NCBI GenBank assembly: GCA_015345905.1
Contig: JADDTR010000008.1
Span: 496,001 to 560,000 of the forward strand
DNA length: 64,000 nt
From: Aotearoamyces nothofagi
Lineage: Eukaryota; Ascomycota; Leotiomycetes; Leotiales; Tympanidaceae
Direction of reading: 5' to 3'
A program made the position numbers and the translations under genes. Below are positions 23,839 through 37,473 of the stretch, piece by piece. The stretch's first letter is position 1. Each line of letters starts with the position of its first letter. The notes beneath the pieces are model-generated. The model was not told the origin of the DNA. It ran no database searches and worked only from the letters and a program-made list of their open reading frames with translations.

Positions 23839-26263
23839 TTACTCATTAATGATTCTCTCTTCCTTCAAGTTGGCGTGGCGAAACCACTCCATGCAGTCGT
23901 CCTGCTCCCACGGGATATCACCATCGAGTCTCGTACAGTTCAAGATCTCGTCTTCGTCGTCCTGCAGCATGATCTTGCTCTCGTTCCTGCAGATATCCTG
24001 CACGACAGACTGGGCGTAGTCCTTCATCAATTTCAGGTCCTCTTCTATTTCCTCCCAGGCACCGAAGTCCTGACCTTTGAATTCCTTGACGAGCTCCATG
24101 ACGCTCTCGGTTGAGAGGTAGTCTCGAGCCAGGATCACGCGATAGAGTGTGCCGATTCGGTGGCCAGTTCCGAGCGGGTGGAAGAGGCAGGGCTCGAAGG
24201 CTTTGAGCTCGTTGCAGAACCAGTCGCGCCACAGCTGGACGACCATCCATGTTTCAAAGGTAGACTTGTCGGTGTTTGACAACATTATGTTGTTGCCTGA
24301 GATAGCTATGGAGCTCTGGAAAAGCCGGTCATTTAGTTGTAGCTTCTTCACTTCAAGCTCGTGTGCCTTCTGAAGGATGAGGGTTTGGATGTTCTCGTCG
24401 AAGCTAGACAGCGGAATGGGCCAGTCCCAGGTTGGCTGCGTGCCAACGATCTGGATCACGGAATCGTTGAAGATATTTTGGTCCTGCAGGTTGAGGGAAA
24501 GTCGCAAGAGTCTTGGCGGATCGCGGACTATGGCTTGTTGGAGTGGACGTCCATATCGATAGATTGCGTTGGCGAGGTAAGGACGGACAAGAGGCAGGCA
24601 TTCGTATTTCAGTGCTATGTCAATGATACACTCGCATTCCTCAAGAGTAATCTTAAAGTTCGAGGTCGTGAGTACCGGAGGTATGTTGTAAAACATTAAA
24701 AACATACTATGGTACGCCTTGCAAAGATCCAGCGGGGGTCCTGGGGGTCCTGGGAGAGAAATAACCGGTAAAGGGGCCGGAATCAGCTGTGGTAGAGGTG
24801 CCGCAGTAGCGGGCACGACTGTAATGCCACTTTTGACAATTGTTGGTGAAAAGGCTTCAACTAGAGCAGTAGGTTTCTCGTCAGTGACTGGTATTACCTC
24901 TATCTCAGTCTTTAAAGAGGCTGCACTTTGAAGTGTAGAACCTTCACCCTTGACTGACAGATCCTTCTTCTCGGAGTCGAAGAGCTGCATAATATCATTC
25001 TTGGTTAGCGGACTCTTGGGCGGTTTGGGCTCAATCACATTAACTTGCTGATCCTGGATCTTGATGAGCTCAGAAGAATGGCCAAGGGGCGTTGATGAGA
25101 GATTCTGGCCCTCCACCTTAATGGGAATCTCCTGAGGTGGTGTAAGATCTTTGCTTCTCAATGCTTCAGTGACATCACCGCCAGTCACAAGGCTAAGTGT
25201 GCTGTTTTCGGAAAGATAGAAATTGCCATTCTCCCGCTTGATAATGTCGTTGTCGACCTCTTCAATCCTAGACTCAATGGTCGAAGATGCCGCAATGATG
25301 ACCTCAGGTGAACCTGTATCGAAGGGAATTGGCAAGCTAGCACTCGTATCTGCAGGGCTGCTTAGAGTACCTTCTTTCACAGCTAACGGATGATTAACAG
25401 CTGGAGATTCCACGGTTACGTGCGGAAGTAGTGCGGAAATCTGAACATCTCGCTTTTGCTTTAAAATTCGAGGGAAAACTCGAGCGACGAACCGCTATTT
25501 TCAGTCAGCAGATGCTCTTCAACGAGCGCAAGATGCCAAAGTAGCGAGCCTAGTCCATATAAAATACGGATAGAAGGTTTCATCGTATTTCCTCAGGGGT
25601 TTTGCAGTAAATAATAACTCACATCTCTCAACAAGATCCAATGTCCAGATTGCGGTCTGTGGCAGAATTCATAGCGAGCAACGGCATTTGGAGCTCCCTT
25701 CAACTTTACTCGCTCGTCAATCTCTGCCACCTGCAAATGCAAAGTTCTGGCAAATAATGGAGACACACGAGACAGTATGGCACTGTGTAGCTTATACTGA
25801 AACTCTGTGTTGTTCCTGTCCATGATGATGTACACGTCGCCGTCGGCAAAGCATGGGAACGTATTGGACTTAGTATCTCCAGGTAGAGGCTTGAGAACAA
25901 TATGTGAAGTAAGGGAGGAATTCTGGTTCCTTTTCATCATAAGGGCTTTCGCCTTTGCGGCAGGCATCTTTCCTTTGGTGCTAATACTTTGATTCAGTGC
26001 CCTAAATGACACCAGGTCCAAATCTTCGAGATTGATTGCGTCTGCCTCCGAGGATCCTGAACTCGTGCCCTTAGCATTCACCGCACCACGACAAGCTATG
26101 AAGACTATAGTTAGGACAATTAAATACGAAGTAATAATACAATATACTCACCTAGGGTTCCTTCTGCCTTCACCTTTATTACTGGAGCGCGTCGTTTACC
26201 GCTCGGGGCAACTGCGCAGTCCTCGCCCTCGACTTCACCTTTACGGCGCTTCGCGGTAGGCAT
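23839..26263 (-). CDS. BTB/POZ-domain protein, function unknown
   Basis: Conserved-looking fungal protein with a BTB/POZ-type fold, likely a protein-interaction factor. Three exons: 26263-26152, 26095-25623 and 25494-23839, giving 746 aa. The start (MPTAKRRKGEVEGE) and a second basic cluster (GKRRAPVIK) look like nuclear localisation signals. The BTB core begins at FADGDVYIIMDRNNTEFQYKL and continues HSAILSRVSPLFARTL, near residues 110-145. The middle is long and disordered, rich in Ser, Pro, Val and Glu. The C-terminal half is helical and ordered, starting about LDLCKAYHSMFLMFYN. Joins are in phase (LLRD then RFVARVFPRIL). I do not know a name for this family beyond BTB. Confidence 0.75.
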
Positions 26264-27608
26264 CTGTGATGTAGAATGATCAGTAATTAGGTAATACCAT
26301 AAGCGTGAAAAATATGAAGATGATTTGGAAAGAACGTGTCATCGGTGTATGAGGAAACGTCGGTGTCTATGCTGGCTAGATCGTACTCATTAGTATGAAT
26401 ATTTCAAGTGAGTTGGCTTTCTTGATCTAGTGTAAATTCATTGCACGTTCTTATGCCGTGAATTATAAAGAGGGCTCCTACCGATTTTTGACAGGAGGGC
26501 ATGGCTTATTGAGCCAGGCACAGTGTTGAGTGTCGACGCTATGTAAATAGGAAAGTAAACAAAGTGAATAACATCAAATGTGAATTAGGCTGGAAGTAAA
26601 CGGTAATCAATTGCGAGATAACGCGATGAGGGGTGCCAGAGAGCTACCTTAGTGAACGTAAAGGGGGAGCTAGCGCCAACGACGGCCGCAATTCACATTC
26701 GCAAGTTAGAGCCAGACTCACTCGTATATTGTGAAGTGAAAGGGATGTGAAATTAGGGACAAAATCAAAGAAATCGTAGAAATTAACATCATGCAGAGAA
26801 AGATGGTGAGAATAAGATGAGATGAATAAAATAGAGGGCAAGGTGAGAGCTCTACGAAAATGAAGCACAAACCTTTTCTTGTGAAGCTAAGTGAAAGCCA
26901 GATCTTGTGTGAAAGTAAAGTAAGAGTATGTTATGAATAACTCAAACCGAGACTACCTGTTTGTGTCCGTTGTGATAATCGAGGTAAACGTGTACAACGG
27001 AGTCTTCGGTCGCCTTAGACTTAAAGGATCCGGCACATGAACTAAGAAAAGACTTCTCAAGTTGAGTCAGAAGAAATATCTGAAACCCAAATCCAGGATA
27101 CAATCACAAAATGCTTTAGCTTAAGGATAGCTTGCAATTGTAAATGAAGCCCAACTAGTCTAGAGATAATTGTTAGGCGCTCCTGAAAACTTTGGTGTGA
27201 ATATGGTCACAGCTGTGTAAAACGGAGTAGGACATAGTCTAGAAAATACTCACAAGGCACTAGAGATAGATTTTGGTTTGGTTGTGTCCCATAGAAGTAT
27301 ATCATATAGGAAACAGAGCAACAGCCTTCATTGAGCCCTTCTACATGCCGTCTCAAGCGCGGCGCGTATAACTTAGAGCAACTCGCTGACTTCCACACTA
27401 GCACAGTATAGTATCTTTACATTTCACATACCGAACAAATATCCTAACGTATACCGGCTGGGCCTTGGTATCTTCCTATTTACTCCTCAAGGTGATGCGT
27501 GCTACATCGGCCTGACCATACCTTCCTAAACCCATCCAGCCTTAGAAGGCCAATTATTTCCGTCTTTCATAACGCCATACCAAGTATAAAATTGTTTTTG
27601 AAAACATG
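26264..27608. other. Spacer BTB gene to ELP3, nothing coding seen
   Basis: This is 1.35 kb of AT-leaning sequence upstream of the BTB gene. It has repeated GTGAAAG/AAGTGAA-type words between about 26,600 and 26,930, and short meaningless frames. It may include a long 5' leader for the BTB gene, but I cannot show splicing. Confidence 0.5.
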
Positions 27609-29412
27609 CTAGAAATCGTCATCACTATCGTCTGTATCTTTCTCTAGCTTCTTCGACATGAAGGGGCCATCTAATTCGTATCCGAGCTTTTTGTAGTAAC
27701 TTCTGACTCCAACTCCAGATATAACACTGATCTTTTTACTACCATGCTCATCCCTTGCAATTCGTTCAGCCTCTTCCATCAGCAAGGTACCATATCCTTG
27801 ATGCTGAAACTTCCTAGGATCCCTGGCATGAACCGGCACAGCTGATCCATACACGTGCAACTCGCGCACAAGACTGGTTTGCTGGCCGATTAGCTCAGGC
27901 CGGAAAGTGTAGGCCGAAGAGCACTTTCTGAGCCGAAGAAGGGCAATAAGAATGTCTTGCTTAGGATCCTCGTAGGCCAAGAACGTCTCCCAGCCTCCGT
28001 TTGCAGCATAGTCTCGTCGCACAAGCTCAACTTGAGAAGGACGAATCTTGTGCTTGACTTCATTGATCCCTACCTCTCGAGTCCGCACGTCACGACAGGT
28101 AGTTCCAAAATCCTTCATCCGGCTAAGTGCTAACTCACGTAAATTACCGTTTTCTACACCAGATGTAACTAACGGCATAGGAATGTCTCTTTGGACACGG
28201 TAAATTCGGGTCCAAGGAGGCACAAGTGCTAAAATTCGCGCAACAATGTCGATAAGAGCGTTTGGTGTATAATTCTTGTACCTTCCCGTTCGCCATAACT
28301 CATATAAACCAGTGCCTCTAATAACAAGAGTGGGGTAGATCTTCAAACCATCTGTTCGAAAGGCGGGATTCTCAAAGTATTCTCGGAACTGGTCGAGATC
28401 TCTCTCCATGCCGACATTGGGAAGATCCGGCATCATATGACTAACAACTTTAAAGCCTGCATCTTTAGCTAAGCAAAAGGTTTCTGCGACAGATGCCACA
28501 GTGTGACCTCGATTCGTATCCCTAGCAACATCTTCGTATAATGACTGAACTCCAATTTCTAACCTTGTGCAGCCGTACCGTAACATATCGCTCAAATGCG
28601 GCTGAAGACAGTAATCTGGTCGAGTCTCGATGGTGATTCCGACACATTTGATATTACTCATTTCCCCAGCCTCCACTGCCTCATCAACATTGTTTCCTTG
28701 GTAGCCACTCAAGGCATTATGCAACTGGGATATGAAGCCTTCCCGGTAATTCGAGGGTAATGACATGAATGTTCCTCCCATTATGATGTATTCAACTTTG
28801 TCTACACTATGACCTAATGATTTGATCTGATCTACCCGGCCACGAGCTTGTTCGTATGGGTCATATCGTGCTCGAATTGCTCGCATAGAGGTTGGCTCAT
28901 ATCCGGTGTACGATTGTGTCGAGTATTCAAAGTCGGAGTCTGGCCCACCTGGACAGTATACGCAAATATTGCCGGTATAAGCTATATGAGGACATCGATG
29001 AGGCTTACACATGACAGCAACTACAGCGATTCCAGAGGCGGATCCTAGAAAGCTATGTCAATTGAGATTCACTATAAATTGATCGGGCAAAGAACGGACT
29101 TATAGGTTTGGCTATTAATTTTGGGAGGATGTATTTCTTGTAATGCTCAGGGATCGCAGCAATAATTGCTGTAAGCGGGGGTATATTGCTCAACCTATGT
29201 TTCTTGGACATCTTAGACCTCAAACTGTTCAAATTGATATCCTTCCGCGGTTTTGACGGGTCCTGTTGGGCTTCATGCTCTTGGATGAGAGCACTCGCAA
29301 CGTCGGAGCAAGCTCTCAAGTACCGCTCGTTCTCGGGAGGTAGATTGGCAACTGCCTCCTTTGTTAGACGTCGCTTCTCAGGCATTAACATGGTCATAGT
29401 CTGGGCGGCCAT
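27609..29412 (-). CDS. elp3: Elongator complex catalytic subunit Elp3
   Basis: Radical-SAM tRNA-modifying enzyme that forms the cm5U34 side chain in the wobble position, with an acetyl-CoA-binding GNAT domain. Two exons, 29412-29100 and 29044-27609, encode 582 aa, a normal length. The N-terminal tRNA-binding part ([14 protein letters not shown]) precedes the iron-sulfur cluster Cys ligands in [17 protein letters not shown]; the SAM domain continues with [14 protein letters not shown] and [10 protein letters not shown]. The C-terminal GNAT domain holds [11 protein letters not shown] and [17 protein letters not shown]. The 55 bp intron joins KPI to [18 protein letters not shown]. The last residues are acidic. 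It is divergent from LSC1. Confidence 0.97.
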
Positions 29413-29813
29413 TCTGGCTTTCGAGAAGATTATATGCCCAAAAGTGAGCGATCTTGCGGTAGAGCTCCCAAAAATGCCTCGGGCCTGCGCTTGGCAGATA
29501 AAATAACGTACTTCGTGTGTTATTCGCGGACGACAAGGGTTCGCTCTTAAAATGACACAGCAACCGAGTGATTTGATGAGTTCATCAGCGACAACGTAGA
29601 TTTAGAAATCAAATTGGAGGGGTTGCTTGCCTAAAATATTTTAAGCCTCGCGGGCGGAAGCGGGCACTGGCGGCATTTCAAGCTCGGCGAAATTCATGCG
29701 AATTGTTCCGGGCCTCCAAGCTCCAACGCAGCTTCACGATCCCGGGGTAACCGCAGACTCCTAATCAATATTCACGAATCACTCTATCCTCCCTGACATC
29801 AATTTTCTATGAC
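29413..29813. other. Divergent promoter region ELP3/LSC1
   Basis: 401 bp between two head-to-head housekeeping genes. No distinctive element recognised. Confidence 0.5.
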
Positions 29814-31130
<1,317 letters not shown>

Positions 31131-31527
31131 GTAGTCGTTTTCAGTTTGCCGGCGGCCGTTAATCAGACACATCATGGGAAACTTCAATGCATTGCCTGTT
31201 ATGGTTTTACTTGGTCAATACCTTTTTCATGTACACCTAGCAATTACCCCATGTCATAGAGGTTATTGATGATTTGTTTTTAGATCTCATCAATACGTTT
31301 CCGTGGAAATAAGGTCTACTTTCTCATGACGCTTAGACGATATATAGAGCATTTAGACTCGATTATTAGACTTCTAGTGAACAGCTAAAGACCTATCTAT
31401 GGCCTTTTTAAGACTTCCCAGTAAGCCCACGACTGGCTCTTTAGAGGCGAGCAACTTCTGAAGAGCATCATTTGTACTTCCATACAATTCGATTATCGGG
31501 AAGTTGATTAAAATATAATTAGATTGT
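31131..31527. other. Convergent 3' spacer LSC1/HIS3
   Basis: 397 bp, tail to tail; presumably two 3' UTRs. Nothing coding. Confidence 0.5.
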
Positions 31528-32273
31528 TTAGGTACTCAAAGTCCCTTTTGTACTAGGTATCTCACCTTCCCGCCCCGCAACCCTTGAAGTAGCCATCCTA
31601 ATTGCAATTGCCAATGCTTTGAACGCACTCTCCGCCCTGTGATGATCATTTTCCCCTCTGATACAATCAACGTGCATTGTGACTCTCGCACCCTGTGCAA
31701 AACTTTGCATGCAATGTGGAATCATCTCACAGCTTAGATCCCCAATCTTTTCCCGCTTCAAACCAAGGTCGATAACACTGAAGGGCCGGTTGGAGAGGTC
31801 GACTACTGCACGAGAGAGCGCTTCATCGAGGGGTGCGTAGGCAGAACCAAAACGCGCCAGGCCAGTCGGTACACCGAGCGCGTCCTTGAAAGCACCGCCA
31901 AGGGCAATGCATACATCTTCGGCAGTGTGGTGGTCATCAACTATAGCAATGACTATCAGTGGTGTTAAAGTAATGCTTATTGAGAGACGAGCTTACTATG
32001 AAGATCACCCTTGCAAATCAATGCGAGACTCCACCCAGCATGTTTTGCCAGAGCGTGTAGCATATGATCTAAAAAGCCAATACCCGAATTGATGCTTATA
32101 GTTTGTGACTTTGACGCCTGTGTCGCATGGCCTTCCTGTAGAGCTGTGAGTCTACTGTCGGTGTTCTTAGGGAATGCGCCACCATCGAGGTTTATTGCCA
32201 GTTGGATTTTTGTTTCGTTAGTATCTCGAGAGAGCGCCGCTGAACGGACTCTTTGGTCTGCTTCTAAACCCAT
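31528..32273 (-). CDS. his3: Imidazoleglycerol-phosphate dehydratase
   Basis: Sixth step of histidine biosynthesis: dehydrates imidazoleglycerol-phosphate to imidazole-acetol-phosphate; a manganese enzyme. Two exons, 32273-31997 and 31940-31528, encode 229 aa. The [13 protein letters not shown] motif and the two metal-binding motifs DDHHTAEDV and [13 protein letters not shown] are all present. The start at 32273 ([11 protein letters not shown]) follows an upstream in-frame ATG at 32348, which would add 25 basic residues unlike the family, so the later start was chosen. The 56 bp intron splits the Ile before DDHHTAED. Only 228 bp separates it from the AP-2 mu start. Confidence 0.96.
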
Positions 32274-32501
32274 TGTAGCAATTGGTATAAAAGATGCTCT
32301 ACATCGCCGCTTGTGACTGGGCTGATGATTTTGATAGATAATCGGCAATCCGGAGAAACCAAAAGTCCTTTAAGCAAACACAACAAACAAGCTCGTGGCT
32401 TGGCATTGTCCGTGCATGATACTCCTAATGTTCCCCACCGCACGACTATAGTTTTCCCCAGAACTCATCACAAGGTATTGTTTTGCCCTTCTATAGTCAT
32501 T

Positions 32502-33929
32502 ATGCTGTCTGGCATCTTGATATTTAATCAGAAGGGGGAGAACCTGATCTTCCGTGCCTTCCGGAATGACTGTCGACCGCGCCTCGCAGATGTCTTTCGG
32601 ATCCAGGTGATATCGAATGCACAAGTACGGTCACCCATCTTGACACTGGGCAGTACGACATTTAGCCATGTAAAGCACGAGAATATATACCTGGTCGCAG
32701 TGACTAAAAGCAATGCGAATGCAGCACTAGTCTTTGAGTTTTTGTACCGGCTGATAGCCCTTGGGAAGGGGTACTTTGGGAAGTTCGACGAGGAGGCAGT
32801 AAAGAACAATTTTGTGTTGGTTTACGAGCTGCTTGACGGTATGCACTTACTCTCGAGTTCTGGGTTTTAGCAAATTCATACTAATAGTATGGTACAGAAA
32901 TCCTAGATTTTGGGTACCCTCAAAATACCGAGACCGACACACTAAAGATGTATATTACGACCGAAGGGGTGAAATCAGAACGAACAATGGAGGACTCTGC
33001 TAAGATCACAATGCAAGCTACTGGTGCTCTATCATGGCGAAAAGCAGACGTTAAATACCGCAAAAACGAAGCCTTTGTCGATGTAATCGAGGATGTAAAT
33101 CTTCTGATGTCTGCCACTGGTACAGTCCTCCGTGCCGATGTCAATGGTCAAATAGTTATGCGCGCGTACCTTTCAGGCACTCCGGAGTGCAAATTTGGTC
33201 TCAATGATAGACTTCTTCTTGATGGCGACAGTCTCTCCTCCCTTCCGTCTGGCAATCGCATGGGAACAAAAGCCACAAAGGCAGCAGCTGGCAGTGTGAC
33301 CTTGGAGGATTGCCAATTTCATCAATGTGTAAAATTGGGCAAATTCGACACGGATAGAATCATCTCTTTCATCCCACCTGATGGCGAGTTCGAGTTGATG
33401 CGTTACCGTGCAACGGAAAATGTGAACCTCCCGTTCAAAATCCATGCCATTGTCAATGAGGTCGGCAAAACAAAGGTCGAGTACAGCATCGCGATAAGAG
33501 CAAACTATGGCAGCAAGCTTTTTGCAACAAATGTTATTGTACGGGTTCCGACCCCACTCAACACGGCTAGGATAACAGAAAGATGTACCCAAGGAAAGGC
33601 CAAGTACGAGCCCAGTGAGAACAACATTGTATGGAAAATCCCGCGCTTCACGGGACAAAATGAATTCGTTCTGAGTGCAGAAGCTACATTAACGAGCATG
33701 ACGAACCAAAAAGCGTGGTCACGGCCACCCCTAAGCCTCAATTTTAGCTTGTTGATGTTCACAAGTTCTGGGTTATTGGTTAGATATCTGAAGGTGTTTG
33801 AGAAGAGTAATTACTCTTCGGTCAAATGGGTCCGGTACATGACAAGAGCTGGTTCTTATGAGATTCGGTAAGTCCGCATCTTTTTTGCACAGGTTTTTCC
33901 CATGGCGCTGATCATTGCATAGGTTCTAG
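32502..33929 (+). CDS. apm4: AP-2 adaptor complex medium (mu) subunit
   Basis: Cargo-binding subunit of the clathrin adaptor AP-2 at the plasma membrane; it reads tyrosine-based and other sorting signals in endocytosis. Three exons: 32502-32838, 32898-33867 and 33923-33929, giving 437 aa. The N-terminal longin-type domain begins MLSGILIFNQKGENLIFR; the linker (TEGVKSE) leads to the mu-homology domain (GALSWRKADVKYRKNEAF) and the classic end SYEIRF. The final coding exon is only 7 nt: one base completing Arg, then Phe and the stop. It was placed because AGSYEIRF is the invariant C-terminus and a good donor (GTAAGT) and acceptor (CATAG) flank the intron. Confidence 0.95.
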
Positions 33930-34513
33930 ATTCAATAGGAAAATAGTGCATTGGGCGTTGGAGGATTTGTGCAACTCGCGCTGCATATATAAGTCATGGG
34001 TAGCATTTTTGTGGCGTTATAGGCGCATTTCTCACGTCCATATTTTCCATATTCGATAATATGAGAATGCTGAATGTTTATATTTGTTCCGGCACGGTCC
34101 GACTATGATCGAATGCCTCGGTATCAAGATAATTTAAAGATGCAGCGCCGGTTGGTATCAGTTTGTCTCATTGCGAATTTGGGATTACTGTGATTATTTG
34201 TGAGTGATGTTATTTTGTGGCAAAGGTTCGATTATAGACAACAAATTTGTCCGTCGCTGGGTCCTTTCGTACAGTCATGAGATTTTGAAGGATAAAAATA
34301 TTTTATTTGTAGCCACCAGGACTCAACATGCCCTCCCGAAGCTACAGAAGCAAATGGGTATCCCTTATATTGCGCCGACATTTGATGACCGTAATGCAAC
34401 CATTGATGCCTCCTCCTAGCCAGCCAGCCTTGTAAAGCCGCCCATGTGCCACCCGCAATATACCCTTTTATAATACACGACTCCTCATATGCTTTCAAAA
34501 CCGTCCAAGCCCT
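33930..34513. other. Convergent 3' spacer AP-2 mu/MAU2
   Basis: 584 bp, tail to tail. A 71-codon plus-strand frame at 34204-34419 has no family motif or splice context and is taken as chance. Confidence 0.5.
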
Positions 34514-37100
34514 TTATTCTGCTAAAGCTAGGGCAGCTAGCCGTCGAGCTTCGACATCGGCAGCCTGAGCCTCAACTATTTTCCCTTGAATCTGGAGTGT
34601 AGTTGCAAGCATACCATCCGCAACACTCATCCACAGTTTATTCCCACTCTTCTTAGCTTGCACAGATGCAGCTCTCGCACTCTTTTCAGCTTGGGCACCA
34701 ACTACACCTACAAAGAACTTGCTACACATGATATTTAGCGTGATGCAAAGAAACTGTGTATTCGCAGAATTTTGTGCTCCCTCCAAGGCACTCCGAAGAT
34801 AAGACTTGGTCTTGATTGATGACGTTTCAAGATCGGTGTCGGTTGTAGATCTAACCAAATCGAATGCTGTGGCAATATCTTTGTTGGGGTGATTCGCACA
34901 GAGAGGCTCCAGGATAGCAATCATGGCCGTATTCTGGTTGAGGTCGTGTTGAGGATCACTCTTAAGAATCCATAAAGAGTTCAACGCAGCAAGAATTGCG
35001 AGGTCTTGCTGGAACTGCTCTTCAACAGTTATTACTGCACCGTTTGAAACAGGAAGGGACAGTTTTAGATTGCCGAAGAATTTCAATGCTCCTTCAAGAT
35101 CGCCAGTGCCTTGGCATGATATCCCAGAAAGATAGGTGAGAAGAGATTTTAAGGATTCCTTTGGAGTACTTCCAAGGTCGTCCATTGCAGTGCGAAGTTT
35201 CGTAATATGGATATTAGTAGCTTTCCAGTCGGTAATTGCAGCAAAACAGAATGCGCAATAGACATGAAAGTAGGATACTATCTGTCCTTGCCACTCGAGC
35301 CTTTCTTGCATGTCTGGAAGTGTGCCTGCTGCATTTAGCGAAGGCTTTTTATCTACCATTTTAGAGAGGCCTCGTTGGAGGTATTTGAGAGCTTTTGTGT
35401 CAATGCAATTCTTATGTAGAAGAACAACCCCACTTAAAAGATATCTAAAGACACGTCAGGAGATGGTTGGCATGAGCTATGACAGGGAAACACTGACAAC
35501 AATGCGTAAACATCTTTTTTGGGCAAAAAGGACATCATCAGAAGCTCTCGTCCGTCGTCATTTACTCTTAAAATTCCACGGGTATCCTGGCTAACGACTT
35601 GGACGTTCCCGTGCCGGTTAATAGGTATAGAAATGGAATTATCAGAGTCGTTCCATGCAGCGGTTTCTGCGTACCAACTATCCATGGTGTATTGCATTGT
35701 CTTGAGCTTCGGGAGCGTCTGAGAAGGTGAAGCGTGTAGCAGACTTGTAGTAACATCAAGTATGTGTCTCAGAGCAATGAGCTGTGGGACAACATTGTCC
35801 TCGTCCAGCTGAAACGTCCAAGCAGCTGCCAGAGATCTGTGCAAGTGTTCTATCGAGTCTGGATTGGTTGAATGCAGACATGCAAGACCTTCCATAAGCG
35901 ATGATGCCAGATGTATAGCGCGATCACCTCGTTCGCTAGCCATATTTGAAATACTACGAAGGCTATGCAAGCCCGCATTGAAATCTGACACTTTGCCGGA
36001 GCTGAGAGACAGAGAGGCTCTTAAGAAACGAAATGCATATACCCAGGAATAATGCTGATATCTAGTCAGGGATAGGGTTAGTATAATTAATATATTCTCA
36101 TCTCAAGACAATGTATCTTACGCTTCCGCATCCGCAATATAGTTGTCGAGTGCCTTGAGGGACGCCTTTGGGCTCTTCTTGTACATCAACTTTGCAAGTA
36201 ATATTTGCATGTTGTATTTCAAATCCAGGTAGCGATTCTGAGGCAGTGTTAGCAATACGATTCCTCAAAGGACCAGCCATATCCAACCTGTTCACAAAGC
36301 GTGATACCCTTGCTTAACGCCGTCTCCGCTTCCATAAAATTTTCTGTTTCATCCAACAAAACTCCTGCATACCGTAGCCTAATTTTAGCTTCTAATCTTG
36401 GTGCAAGCCTTTGATCCTTCAACGAGGCCTCCAAGCAACCCAACCCTAATGCAATTAATTTCTGGTAGTTGTACACGAGATCTGGTTCCATATTCAGAGC
36501 CGTTGTAGGCCCCAAGGCAGATGCTTTTGCGAGATACTCCTCAGCTAGAGCGGGTAGCAATATCTGATTGTCTGCTGGGATATTCCTAGGTTTAGCTTTG
36601 CTCTTTGTGATCTGCGCAGATGTATTCGAGACTGTAGGCGAAGGACGTGGCGGCGGGGGCTCCTGCCGTTGGTGAAGAGGAGGTTGTTTTTGTTGCGGCG
36701 GTTGGGTTATTTGATATGACTGTCCGTTCATGCCATCATACTCGGATGGGTATGGCTGTTGAAACTGTTGGTGGTGTTGCAGCTGTTGCTGTGGCTGTTG
36801 CATTTGTTCTCCATATTGAGAGTAGTACTGTTGTTGTTGTGGCGGCGGAGGCTGGTAATAAAGGCTCTGCGGTGCTATGGTCTGGATATGCGTGTACTGG
36901 CTCTGCTGGTAATACGCCGCTTGGTTCTGAACCTGCATGGGCATCTGCTGGAAGCTCATTGCTTGAGGATAGCCTTCCGCTGATGTTGGTGTGTCGTTCT
37001 GGATGTAGGGTCCTAGGGGGGCCTGCGGCTGATAAGAGCCCTGCTGCCCGTACCCAGTATCATATCCATTACCAGAGAAGGGCGTGCCTTGGTACGACAT
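34514..37100 (-). CDS. mau2: Cohesin loading factor Mau2/Scc4
   Basis: Partner of Scc2/Nipbl; the Scc2-Scc4 complex loads cohesin on chromatin. Four exons: 37100-36288, 36237-36122, 36061-35498 and 35444-34514, giving 807 aa. The start chosen (MSYQGTPFSGNGYD) opens a disordered N-terminus of about 165 residues that is extremely rich in Gln, Pro and Tyr, typical of filamentous fungi. TPR repeats follow (ALAEEYLAKASALG, then KIRLRYAGVLLDETENFMEAE, then SPKASLKALDNYIADAE). The C-terminal TPRs run to AQAADVEARRLAALALAE. All three introns keep phase. Yeast Scc4 is shorter and lacks the Gln-rich part. Confidence 0.9.
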
Positions 37101-37473
37101 TCCGGTCAGGGTCGGGATAGCATCACTCCAGTTGAATAAGAAGATATGATTCGCCGAAGATGTTGGGTCTTGAGGTCGCGTCCGCATTAAGCGCGATAGG
37201 CTGATAAGCGCGTGTCCACTGGCGCCGAGGTACAACCACTAACCCTTACAAATTTAAAAGACGCCAGAATCTCTTTTGCCATTGTACATCCTGGAGAATC
37301 CAGGGTTTAAACTTTAAATTGCACTGTTTGCAGGATCGTAGATATCTCGAGTCTGATCACTGTCCCTTTTGCGGTTGGAGCCTTTATGCAAGGGAAAAGC
37401 AAGCCACAGTCGTAACGGAAGTGAGACGTAAGCCACGAAGGCTTAAAGACAAATAAGAGCACGTGGATTATCC
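37101..37473. other. Divergent promoter region MAU2/hydrolase
   Basis: 373 bp between opposing starts. Nothing distinctive. Confidence 0.5.

Noticed and set aside
32273-32348. Upstream in-frame ATG of HIS3
   Set aside because: Would add 25 basic residues unlike the enzyme family; the conserved start is at 32273.
34204-34419. 71-codon plus-strand frame downstream of AP-2 mu
   Set aside because: No family likeness and placed in the convergent 3' region.
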